Assembly: GCA_963920525.1 (NCBI GenBank)
Contig: OY986435.1
Location: 174,081,327 to 174,145,326 of the forward strand
Source: Dichetophora obliterata
Taxonomy: Eukaryota; Arthropoda; Insecta; Diptera; Sciomyzidae
DNA length: 64,000 nt
Reading direction: 5' to 3'
Notes under the pieces: model-generated
The model's database searches: none
What the model saw: only the letters and a program-made list of their open reading frames with translations
Told to the model about the DNA's origin: nothing
Program-made: the position numbers and the translations under genes
Shown: positions 32,620-43,727 of the stretch, piece after piece
Position numbering within the stretch: the stretch's first letter is position 1
How the letters are laid out: every line of letters starts with the position of its first letter

Positions 32620-32870
32620 CTTCGCTTCAAAAACTTTTATTTCTGATTGAAAAAATAACGATTAAGAAATAACTTTAATTTCTGAGCGAAAAAATAACGG
32701 TTAAAAAATAACTTTTATTTCTGATCGAAAAAAATAACGACCAAGAAAGAACTTTTATTACTGATTGCAAAAATAACGATCAAGAAATATCTTTAATTTC
32801 TGATCGAAAATAATAACGGGAAAAAATTGTTTTTATTTCTGATCGAAAAATTATCAATAAAAAAAATTTG
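32620..32870. repeat. Tandem array B, units about 43 bp
   Basis: Six degenerate copies of TTATTTCTGATCGAAAAAAT with spacer AACGACCAAGAAA, same orientation as array A. Confidence 0.7.
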
Positions 32871-33985
32871 TTTGAGGGAATATTTATCTTTTTGTCTTGA
32901 AAAAAATCATCTAAAAAATATAATCTCTAGCTCTCTAGCTCATATTGCTATATTTACAAGAATTCAACAACAATATATTATACATGATCTTTTGATATAA
33001 AATTTAAAAAATAAGTGTTATTTTTGGTCGATGGCCATAAATTCTAAACTAAAATACCGCACTGCAGTAGAATTACTAACTTTTGTTTTAAGAAAAAACC
33101 GTGAATTAAAATAATTAAATAAATTCATTCAGAATTATATAAGAGCTGTATAAGAAGAAGCTTATAAAAAGAAAGGGGATTAGTAGAAAAATTATAAATA
33201 AGTTTACCGTTCGCTTGCTTAACCAAAAGTAAACGAGAGAGTATCAAATTAAAAATTAAGTCAATCGCGAAGGATTAGTGAAATCGGTAAAAGAGCTTTT
33301 ACAAGCAGCCTTTAAATAAATTGAATTTATGTTTAGAGAACGAACGTTAATGCACAAGGTAAAGCTTGATTTTAACTCTTATACTTACTATAACAAAAAA
33401 AGTTATATCAAGTTAGTTTACAGAAATATTTAATAATTTAACTAAGATTAACAATAATAAAAGTCTCAAAAATTATTAGTTTTGAAATATAAATGTTGCT
33501 GGTTTCGTGAAGACCGCACAAATTGCAATTTTTATGTATTGTTATTTATACTTTGAATAATATTTTTTGAGATTTTTTTTCAATGATTTTACCATGCTCT
33601 AGAACATAATTTTATCACAATTTTTTTTTAAACAATTAGTAATAGCAACATACACATATTACATGAAAATCGGACAAACTAAGGTGCAGACAAAAAAAAA
33701 CAAAAGACCTCTTTTGCCAATGAGTTTAAAAAAAAAACTTTTCCGACTCAAAGTTTTGAGAAATGATTGTGCTAGTAAATAGCTACAGATTTATAGTATT
33801 TTCATTAAAAAATAAAAATACTTGAAAACAAGTGATACGTTTCACGAATTCAGTCCAAAATATATACTATATAGCAGGGGTGGGCACGAGTTAGGCCATT
33901 AAGAGCCACATTGAGATTTTCAAAACCTTTCAAAACCACCGTACTTCCAATAATGACCAAAAACCAAAAATAATTTTAAAATATA
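32871..33985. other. No gene recognised
   Basis: AT-rich, no coding. The last eight bases before the next element (33986-33993, TTAAGGTA) are its target duplication. Confidence 0.5.
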
Positions 33986-35552
33986 TTAAGGTACATGGGC
34001 GTATACAGGATTTGTTCTAGGGGGGGCGGCAAAGGCATAAATTAATCTAGAATGAGCGTAAACAAAATGTAACCTATATAATGCTATTTACTACGATTTT
34101 TGGTACTAATTTTGTAAACATGCTACGCACACTGCACCGGTGGACACAAGCTTGTACACGTAAGAAAATCTAATATATTTTAAAGATCGTGTAATAATCT
34201 TTCTCGTATCATGTCCGAAATATTTAAACATTTCATTTAATTTTTTTTTCTTTAATACATTTCAGTAATTTCCTAATAAATTCAGTAAACAATATTTTTT
34301 GTTGCAAAACTAAAAAACAAAAGTAAATTTTTAGGAAATTTTTAACTTTGGAAGCCCTTAACTCCTAAACCAATTTCAAGCGGATTGAAGTTTTTTAGAT
34401 TTGGATTTAGGAGGTCCAAATCTATATCATTCGCAAAAATTAAAAATTTGAGCTGTCGCTATTCTTGAAATGTTGCTCGCATGCTAGGGAAGATATTTTT
34501 CACCGGATCTTACACCACATTGACACCAATCTACTTATTTATTTTTCCAACATGAATCAACTCTACTAGCTTGCAAGTTCCTACAATCGAGTACGAAAAC
34601 ATACCTATTTTCTGAATGATTTAAAAAATTTCTTTTTTTTTTTAATTCAAATCGTATGAATAAATAAATAAAGAGCTACATGTATATTAGATTTGTTTTG
34701 GGTTTCATATATTTTCTTAACATATTTCAGAACCTCAATGCAAGGCTTGGTTCTGAATTCATGAAAAAAAACTCCAGAAAATTTTCAAAATAGGTGGACG
34801 CCGCTGAATAACGTGAACTTTAAGAAGTTAAAATGGCTGTTACAAATCGAGTTTACTTTTTACGTTTATGTCATAAAATACGTTTGACTATAACAAATTC
34901 TAATGTAAAACCGTTTGCTTAATATGATATAAGATTTTTAAAAAATTAGTCGTTGATCCAAAATTGACCTACATTATTAAATTTCGTAATTTTTTCTTTC
35001 GTTTTAAATTTAAGTGCTGCAGGATTGTTTGTCATTTTATTAAGTTTAGGACATATTAAAAAAGTATTCGAATTGGATCATCTTCATGATAGAAAAAGGA
35101 AAACATTTTTTTTTAATAAATTTATTTTCTCTGTCTTCTGCTTGCTTACAATGATTTTAAAACCTAAATTTGCTTTGAATAAAATCCCCCTTGCTTTCTG
35201 TTGCTAGGAAGAATGATCTTCGACTAATAAGGGATATCATTCCTTAACATTCGTCAATTTATTGTAGGAATGACTTTGTAATTTCTTTCATTACATTCGT
35301 ATATACTAAAAAATTCATTCGTAGGTTGGTCGTATGTAGAAGGTACGAAGTTTTAGTTGAGTTTAAAAAATTTAGTTTGTCGAACGATTACCGAATATAA
35401 GAAAATGTGTGTTCAAACCCCAGCTGAACAGAGGGGTTTTTTCGTAGCTAGGTATTAGGATAATTCAAAATGTAATTGTACAATATACATTTGTTTTTGT
35501 GCGAATGCGAATAAAATATTCGAAATGTGTACCAAACTATGTCCATTCTACG

Positions 35553-36435
35553 TACGGTTGCCACCTCAAATTCCCACGTAAGAAAACCTTTTATCCACAA
35601 CAGCAAAAAATTAATAACCACGAAAATTTCCATGGTATAAAATTGCAAAAAAAATCCCATAGCAATAAAAAAACCACAAAAAAATACCACGGGCATTTAA
35701 ATAACCACGAAAATCCCATTTGAATTTAAAAAAACCACGGTAAATCCCATTTACATTAAAAAAACCTCTCTTCCATTAAAAATTACCACAGTAAATAATA
35801 CAGAACCTTAATAGTATAAAGTTTACAAAAAGAGTTCCAAATTAGTTTTTAGTCTTTAAAAAGCAAAACACAATCACGAAATTCTTATCTTTTTAACAAT
35901 TATTGCTCAGCACTCACCGCATCAAAAAGAAAATTCCATTCGACTGAAAATTCAATGAATAACGAATGAGGGTTTGACGTTCGATACTCGTTGTTTGATA
36001 ACCAGCGAAGGTTACGTCGAAAACAACTCGAAGTAAGGGCCAATGAGAAATCAATTTTAAGATATACCAATTTCGTATATTGATAAAAAAAAATTCACTG
36101 AAACATAATTTCCCAATGCATGTAATTATATCAAGAGTGATAAAACAAACCAAAGTAACCGAAATCTTAACGAATTCGTTGCGAAAATCATATATGTAGA
36201 TGGGCTGAGACGATTTTGATAATGCACAAAATATGAAAAATATACACTTTTATGTATATATATTTTAAATGAAAAATAAAAATAAAATCTTCAAAACAAA
36301 AAAAAAAACCCACAAAAAAAATCCCACGTGCATTAAAAACCACAGTCAATTGAAAAATCCCATGGGAATTCCCATTTCCCACGGCAATTAAAAATAACCA
36401 CAAATGGAATTTTTCCTACAAAGGTGGCAACCGTG
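35553..36435. mobile_element. hAT-type MITE nested in copy 1, 883 bp
   Basis: TACGGTTGCCACC at the left is mirrored by GGTGGCAACCGTG at the right. An exact 8-bp duplication, ATTCTACG, flanks it (35545-35552, 36436-36443). Subterminal motifs such as ACCACGGTAAATCCCAT recur many times at both ends. The homologous site in copy 2 (49975-49982) is uninterrupted. Confidence 0.9.
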
Positions 36436-36570
36436 ATTCTACGAATTTTATTCGTGGCTGAAATTTACTAATACAATTCGTAGAAAAACATTTGTATTAT
36501 AAGAAAACGTATTGAAAAGTATTTGTAAAACAAGGGTAAATGAAATGGTATCGTAACTTATCAGTCCGTG

Positions 36571-36774
36571 TTCATATTACGCGTTTTTGCCGCGGTTAAG
36601 ACACCACTCTCAAATTTTTTTCGCAAACGCGACTGAATATTATTTATATAATATATATTATATATATTATACTAAATAGTAAATGTATTTAAATACATTC
36701 CAAATTCAGTAATTTTCAGCCGCTTCTGCGAAAAAAAACCTGATCGCAATCGCGACAAAAACGCGTAATATGAA
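36571..36774. mobile_element. MITE nested in copy 1, 204 bp
   Basis: TTCATATTACGCGTTTTTG at 36571 is mirrored exactly by the complement ending at 36774. The copy-2 sequence at about 49816-49822 runs straight through this site, proving insertion. The duplication is unclear. Confidence 0.8.
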
Positions 36775-37830
36775 GGGTACAACATACTATTTAAAAATTA
36801 ATGGTTTAGCTCCGCTATATTTTTCAATTATCCTAAGTATTTTTTTATTCTCTTCAAAAAAACATTAAATACATAATGAGCATATCGTCATATGAAATCA
36901 AATTAGCCTTAGATTACAAAAAATTCAAAATCGTCTTTTTGATTGATTATGATGCACCTTATCAAAATACATGTTTCGCAAGATTTTACACTTCTACAAC
37001 TAAAAACGACGTTTTTATTAACAAAGTTCTCAAAGCCCTTAGTTTAAGCATAACTTACAATTCAGACAGTTTTTTGCTTATCTCTTAAAATTTTTTACAT
37101 AAACTTACGGTTTTTTTGATTTAATATAAAGATATTTAAACATTTTCACTGCCAAGGGGAGAAAATGCTCCCCTTTCCCCTCTTCAAACGCCCATGTTAA
37201 GGTATTATTAAAAAAAAAAAATCAAAATTAATATTTGTGATGAACATGCATAAGGGGTCGTCCATAAACTACGTTACCAATTTAGGGGGGGGAGGGGTTT
37301 TGAAATGCACTACGATAAGTAACGGTAGGGGGGGGGAGGTGTTTAGATATTGTAACGTTACCAAAAATTAAAAAAATCGATGAAAAACCTCGAATTAATA
37401 ACACAATCATTTTAAAAATTTTTAACCTTACATGTTTATGTTTGATCGTCTAAATTTATGGTTAACTTTTGTTTCAAAGATTTCTTCCACCGCCTTTTCC
37501 CTTGACACAGGAAAATTTTGGTATTCCTTCACCATCTCAGCACACGTCTGAAAAATTTGGGTCTTTGCTTTTGCGACAGGCTTTGACGTTAAGGCCTGAA
37601 TGTTCTTGATCAAAGGAGATACCGTATGACATTTACTGTCCTTCTCAGAAAGAAGAAATCGGTTCAAGGTCGTGTCCTAACTGCGGCTTGTATTTCGTTT
37701 TTAAAACTTCTATGAATTGTCATAAGTTTGTATTATATCGTTTACAATAAATCGGAATAAAACATACTATTTAAATAAATCAATTTTCAGAAAGCATTTA
37801 CACAAAAACACAGAACTTGGTGTAGCTCGG

Positions 37831-38043
37831 GTGCAGTCTTTAAGGGTACTCTGTCAAAGACCAGGTGAATTTCTTTGCGTTAGAAATGACGATTCACCTG
37901 AATGGTTCGACATAGAATCCGATGAAAAATTCTATTTTGAAGAATCCTCAACAAAGCTACCAGCTTCTTCTATCCCAGTGATTGAGAGCATCGAATCTTG
38001 GATCGCGGATGGAATAGCTTTTACAGATGATATTAATTATTGA
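37831..38043 (+). pseudogene. Acidic coding relic of unknown function
   Basis: A 70-codon frame with PEWFDIESDEKF and a run of Asp/Glu/Ser, ending at TAA. Composition differs from the flanking AT-rich DNA. It lies inside the 37253-39248 element and may be an early exon of its gene. No known domain comes to mind. Confidence 0.35.
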
Positions 38044-38666
38044 TTTTTTTCCAATTGTTTCTTTAATGTATCTAGTCATACTAGTCACTAATACTAGTGA
38101 AAATTGTCAGAGCTAGTCAAAAAATATAACACAGGACAACACTGATTCTGCGGCATGGGATTTGGTAGTCAATATTAGTATATACATTGATAAAGATCTT
38201 AGCCTATTATTTAGATTGTTTGAATTGACTCCGCTATTGGCTCCGCTTTGGCTATTTTAAAAATTAAGGAGGTTTGATCTTAGGTTTAAACATAGCTCCA
38301 GAACAGTAAGTCTGATTTGGTTAAATAAAAAATTAGAAAATCCGCAGCTAAATTGCCTTTAAGTTACATGCACAATGTTTTTTGATTATCTGAATAGTTT
38401 CAGAAATATTCAGAAAGTTCTTCTCAAAAAAACATTTTTTTATGCAAAATTTTAACTTTATTATTACATAACTCATAAAAATTCAAATATGTCAAAATAG
38501 CTCTTTTTTGATATTAAGTTATAAACACACATATGTTACAAAGAAAATAAGCCATATTTCATTAAAATCTATTGGCGTGTTTTGCCTTAATTCAAATTTA
38601 ATGATGTTATTTCATTTTGATAAAAAACTGCTAAATAAATACACAGGGGAAAATTCCAGATTTAAA

Positions 38667-38880
38667 GCTATCCAAAAAATCAGCGGAGCTTCTAGCATCA
38701 AGACTTAAAGAAAAACGTTGTCTTCAGCATGGCTTATCAGTTAAAACTTACCGGACTATAGAACGAGATATTCTTCGATACTTTGCAAAGGAGGAAAAAA
38801 TCGTATACTGTTAGAATATTCCTAGACTTTTAAATGCAATGGGTCTTCATAGATAGCTCAAAAATAAGTTTAAAATGTGT
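38667..38880 (+). pseudogene. Coding relic with SRLKEK pattern, unknown family
   Basis: In one frame, with a single internal TAG, this reads SKKSAELLASRLKEK, then about 20 residues later YRTIERDILRYFAKEE and IVYC, then LLNAMG. I have a general memory of similar repeated proteins in invertebrate genomes but cannot name the family. It lies inside the 37253-39248 element. Confidence 0.45.
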
Positions 38881-39248
38881 GTTACTGCATAATGGCAACA
38901 AATTAGCTTCAATTCCGATAGCACATTCAACAAAACTTAAAGAATAATACCAAAGTATCAAACTTTTTTTAGAGAAAATTGTATATGTTCAACACCAGTG
39001 GTCAGTGTGTGTTGATTTGAAAATGGTTCACTTTTTATACCATGTATCTTAATTGGCTCCAAAAACTTATGCCGCAGAAAAAAATTCTTTTTTGTTCCCC
39101 TGTGTAATCATTCGAATGAATTAATTTCATATGTCACGTTACTTTATAAGGGGGGGGGAGGGGTTTTGAATAGCACTACGAAAAGTAACGTAGGGGGAGG
39201 GGGGTAAAAAAATCGGAAAATCAGTAACGTAGTTTATGGACGACCCCT

Positions 39249-39757
39249 AGCATGTGTGTCTGCACACTGATAACAAATAAAAAAACTAGTAATTTCAATA
39301 TATTATCAAAACGAAAACGAGATTTTAAACAAATTTTTTTTGGCCAGTTTTTTAAAATTTTGTTCTGTATTGGTTAAAGCCGTTCGCAACAACAACTAGG
39401 TGCACTACAATTCGAACAGCTGACTTCGACATGTAGCTCAACTTGTTTCCAGACTGCTTTCTAATCTGAGCTTACCTTGTATCATTTGCATCATCGAGAA
39501 AAAATACACTATATTTAAAGAGAACGTTCAGGAAAGAAAAACGGGGTGCACATTATCAAATTGTTCGTCAAATCGTTGGTCAAACAACAATAGATCAACA
39601 TTGAACTCCTGGGAAATTAAATTTAAGTAGCTCGTTTCTGCAACTTATTGCGCAAATAGTCATTTTTCTGACGTCACTCCAAAATACTCACTCTTGTGAA
39701 AACTAGTGTTTCTGTAACTGATAATCGAGTAAATATTGGTCCGTGGTAAAAGACATA
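39249..39757. other. No gene recognised
   Basis: Spacer between two DNA transposons. Confidence 0.5.
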
Positions 39758-39759
39758 TA

Positions 39760-40666
39760 TTTGTGTTTTTTTAGCTGCATGAAAAGTTTCCATAGCTGTT
39801 GTCTATGGTTTGACAGTTGAAAGTGTCAAATTGTGTTGACATTTCTGTTAAGAAAAGATTGGCAATTTATAATAAATCATTAAACGTCAGAAACACGCTT
39901 CCCAATTGTAGAAGTTTACTTTGAAAAAATAGGTCTGTTCGCGAAATTCATAAAGGCCTAGTGAGCAAGCAATTGGCCTCGACAATAAGCAAAATTGCCG
40001 TATACGGAGCGAAGACAATCCTCCAGCCATTAACGAATCACCATTACATCCATTAAAATTGACTGTTTGGTGTGGTTTACACGCTGGCGGCATCATCGGT
40101 CCTTATTTCTTTCGAAATGAGGAAGGAGCTGCCGTTACGGTGAAAGGCGAGCGCTTTCGAGCCATGCTGACTAATTTTTTGTTTCCAAAAATTAATCAGC
40201 TAAACATCGACGACATTTCGTTCCAACAAGACGGCGCAACTTGTCATACAGCGCGTTTAACCATCAAATTGTTGCAAAATCAATTTAGTGACAACTTTAT
40301 TTCCAGAAGTTGTCCTGTTAACTGGCCCCTCGTTCGTGCGACTAAACGCCTCTAAATTACTTTTTATTGGGCTATGTTAAGTCATTGGCTTATGCTGACA
40401 AACCAGCAACTCTTGAAGCATTGAAAGCCAATATTCAAGCCACCATTGACGCCATACGGCCAGATTTATTGGAAAAAGTAGTGAAAAATTAGACTGATCG
40501 AATAAACTATGTAACTCGAAGCCACGGCAGACATATGCCAAAAATCATATTTGAAAAATAAACGCCATGAAATTTTCTATAAGATTCAAGTTATAAAGAA
40601 TTCATTCCAAAAATATTTCTGTCATCAATTTTTATTTAAAGTGCTTATGTAGCTAAAAAAACTCTT
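39760..40666 (+). mobile_element. Second DD41D-type mariner, 5'-deleted
   Basis: The inverted ends share TTTTTTTAGCT(G/A)CAT(G/A)A after about six variable bases, and are flanked by TA at 39758-39759 and 40667-40668. About 0.9 kb; the N-terminal half of the transposase is missing. Confidence 0.7.
39985..40560 (+). pseudogene. Mariner transposase fragment
   Basis: Begins near NKQNCR and continues with TVWCG, GGIIGPYFF, VTVKGERFRAML and SFQQDGATCHTA, retaining catalytic Asp 2. A one-base deletion near 40325 shifts frame, a TAA follows CD, and TPLNYFL has Asn where Asp 3 is expected. The C-terminus, KNWTDRINYV-like, is interrupted by another stop. Confidence 0.8.
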
Positions 40667-40668
40667 TA

Positions 40669-41763
40669 CAAGTGAGAGGGAACATATAGTAAAATGAATG
40701 GCAGAGCACTTTGTGTAAGTACAATTATATCGGTGCTGCTTTCAGAAATCAATAAACTGAAGAACTCAACAATAACACATTATGCTTTATTTGTAATGAT
40801 GCCTTTATTTTAATTTGGATTTCAAACCGTGGCTATCCGAATAGTTCGCTATATTTCTTCTATTTTTCAAACAGAATCCTTCTTCTTTAGTTTTTTTTTC
40901 AGCGGCTAACATTCCAGGTGTTCCAGCAAAATATCTCACAACAAGCAAAAATTTTTCTCACTCGATTCGAGTTGCAATTTTTTTGTTTACGTCAAAGTGC
41001 GAAAATCTGGTGAGAAAAGTCACGGAACCGAGATACAGAACATGAAATTCCATGAAATTCCATGAAATTTGACGAGATATATAAAAATTTTTTTTTTTTT
41101 TTATTTTGAAATATCAAAATAAAAAAAGCCGCATTTTACTTAACAGAGAGCCTCATTTGCTACCGTTGCTATACATAGTTATTACAACTTTAACATTTTT
41201 GAGCAATGAAAACAACACTATTTCCTTTTGATGTTTTTTAATATGTGGCCTTGATTCAACATTGAACTTTGATAGTCCCCAGGGCAAAATTCTGCCTGCT
41301 TCACTGATGAATGTACATTGTACAGAGTAAATACAATTTTGAGTTAGTTTACATCTATATTCACACAAACAAAATATTGAAAAAAACTTTTTCCTCTTCT
41401 AATCAAGCATGGTGCTCAACTGAGACACGCTTTAATATCTGTCAATCTGCTCCACATGAATTAGCTTCCAGCTACATTTTGTCCAAAGCTACCCTGCTAC
41501 TATTATTTCCTAAACCCTGCTGAATTAATGTACTTTGCCGAGTCGTTGCTACATATAAACTGTTAATCCATTTCGCATACGTTGGCACGTGTAAGCCGCA
41601 GGGTTGCATTTTGCAAATGGTCCGCAAGTACGTTTGACCATTCCGTAAACATTGAAGTTTTCATGATATTTGATAGTTGCTTTGTTGTTGTTTTTAAGTA
41701 GCATATTTGTGTTGTCAAATATTCGACAAAATGAAAAAACGAATTTCTCAAAAAAGGTAAAAA
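40669..41763. other. No gene recognised
   Basis: AT-rich. CATGAAATTC is repeated three times in tandem at 41041-41070. Confidence 0.5.
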
Positions 41764-41822
41764 TGACGGACAGTGGGATATTGAACCCCGAAACAGGGGA
41801 CTCATTCCCCTAGTAGACGGAG
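41764..41822 (-). repeat. tRNA-like fragment
   Basis: The minus strand has GGGGTTCAATATCCC, a good B box, and CTACTAGGGGAATGAG upstream as a possible A box. Arms do not close into a cloverleaf that I can verify. Confidence 0.35.
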
Positions 41823-41859
41823 GGAGCTTTTGATTTTATTTTTAGTTAGAATGGGTCCT

Positions 41860-42060
41860 AATAAGAAAAAAAACTGTCTGTCCGACCTTCCGTCCAATTA
41901 CAGCCGTAATTTTGAAGACATCGTAATGCAATTTAGTATTTAAGCTTGTATCTAAAATATAAAGATCAAGAACGAAAATGAACCAAATCGGATGAAAACC
42001 AAGCCTACCTTGGTAGGAATTTATAAATCCTTATAAATTCCACAAAACTTAGTATATGAG
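41860..42060 (+). repeat. INE-1-like repeat fragment
   Basis: CTGTCTGTCCGACCTTCCGTCC followed by CAGCCGTAATTTTGAAG matches the layout of the repeat at 28140-28815, in the opposite orientation. Confidence 0.4.
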
Positions 42061-43328
42061 CTTTGAGCTTTAATACACGTTTTGTGTATGAAATTCATCT
42101 AAATCAAATAAAAACAACTCCTAACTCCCATAAAAAATGACTATCAAAATGGTAAAATCTCTTAAAGTTCCACAAAAATTAGGAAATGAACTTGAAATTC
42201 TTCACATAAGTTCTGATTTTTAATGTGCATTCTGTGCTAACAACAAAATCTATTTTGTACTTTTTTGTTTTTATATTTCTCATTTATAGCAAAAAAAATT
42301 ATAGCAATGACTCAACTTTTTTACAGAATGTAACTAGATTGACCATAGTTTACGGTAATTAAAACAGTTTTCCTCAATTCTACTCAATTCGCAGCTATAT
42401 ATATATATATATATATTTACAAGTAAAAATACACATTTTTTTAAGGAAAATTAAAATGAAAAAATAAAATACTACCTAGAAACACTATTTCACAAAAAAA
42501 AATTAATTTTTGTTAGTTTTATATAATGTAATTTAAAAATTGTCACCGCGAGCCCTCAAAGTGAAAAAAATTATGACATTCGAAGTGCATTGCAAGAAAA
42601 CGGCACAATAAATTTCAACAATTTTTTTTCACCTAGTGATGCAGAATCTTATTTTTTTCCATAGGGCACCAAACACTACTATACAAATTTAAAATTGGTT
42701 TTTTTTAATTAATAATCACTTTTGCCATAAAATACCCCATTGTGTGACGGTTCAAAAAAAAATTCGTCTGCCATGCATTATTTTATTATAATAATAATTA
42801 ATTGTAAACAAAATGTTTATATTCTAAAAAGACAATTTAACAATTTTTCATTTTGGAATCGGCTTAAAACTTTAAAAGTCCAGTTCACAATAATTTAATA
42901 GCATGCAAAACAGAATTTATCATAAATTAATACAATTTATTATAAGAAACTCGATCAAAAAACTTTCAAGAGCTTAAAAGACTCCTTTTTTTTGTTAAAA
43001 AAAAATTTTTTTTTATATAAAAAGAGAAACTTTTAACAAGAAAAAAGTTCACAATATATTCGAAAATTTGAATAGTCCGACACAAAATTCAGTTTTTTTA
43101 ATATCCCTAAATTGTAATTTAATAGAAACCCAAGCCACAAAAACCAAAAAATTATCAAAAAGCTTGTATCTCGAGTAACCCGAAATTTCAATTGACAACG
43201 CTTAGCTATTTAACATACAACATCTAGCAAAGGTACTTTTTTATTTAAAAGCTTCAGATTCGAACCTTGGATACAGTTTAAAAACGCTTATTTTTGAGAT
43301 TAGCAAAAGTACCAGCTTCACTAAAAGG
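42061..43328. other. No gene recognised
   Basis: Very AT-rich, with a short (TA)n tract at 42396-42416 and many homopolymers. Confidence 0.5.
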
Positions 43329-43359
43329 TTTTTTTTTTAGTAGTAGTAACATTTATTAT

Positions 43360-43405
43360 TAATCATTATCATTATCATTATCATTATCATTACCATTATC
43401 ATTAA
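43360..43405. repeat. (ATTATC)n microsatellite in LINE 3' UTR
   Basis: About seven hexamer-like units, ATTATC with one ATTACC. Confidence 0.8.
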
Positions 43406-43727
43406 CAACAACATAACTCAAATAGGCAAACAATTCATTAATAACATTTCCAACATACAGAAGATATAGTTTGAAATGAAACAGATCTGCAATCTATAGT
43501 TCACAAGGAACTAGAGACGTTTGCAGTTACATAAGTAAATAATTAAATAATTAAACCTAATCGTATTATTATTATAACGTGAAGTGACGTGGTTTCAAAA
43601 AATAAATATATAACATATATAACATAATCACAAACAAAAAAAATGAAATATATATAATAAAAATAAATATATAACGAGAAAAAGAAGTGAATTTAAAGAA
43701 ACTCAATAAACAAAAAAGGATTAACTA

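Larger units (their letters stand above)
33994..37196. mobile_element. hAT-like element, copy 1, 3.2 kb
   Basis: Ends CATGGGCGT...ACGCCCATG are flanked by an exact 8-bp duplication, TTAAGGTA (33986-33993 and 37197-37204). It contains two younger MITEs (35553-36435, 36571-36774). No full transposase is visible. A frame near 34440-34560 is similar in protein to the frame at 53797-54087 in the second copy. The 8-bp duplication suggests the hAT superfamily, although the ends are not the usual CAGNG. Confidence 0.8.
37253..39248. mobile_element. DNA transposon with 25-bp inverted ends, family not identified
   Basis: AGGGGTCGTCCATAAACTAC... is mirrored exactly at 39225-39248. Just inside each end lies a G-rich block of about 50 bp (37284-37335 and 39147-39197) in direct, not inverted, orientation. 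Coding relics lie at 37831-38043 and 38667-38880. I do not recognise the family. Confidence 0.75.

Noticed and set aside
35025..36403. Several 60-80 codon frames inside the hAT-like element
   Set aside because: AT-rich, Phe/Ile/Lys-dominated frames without domain or conservation between copies.
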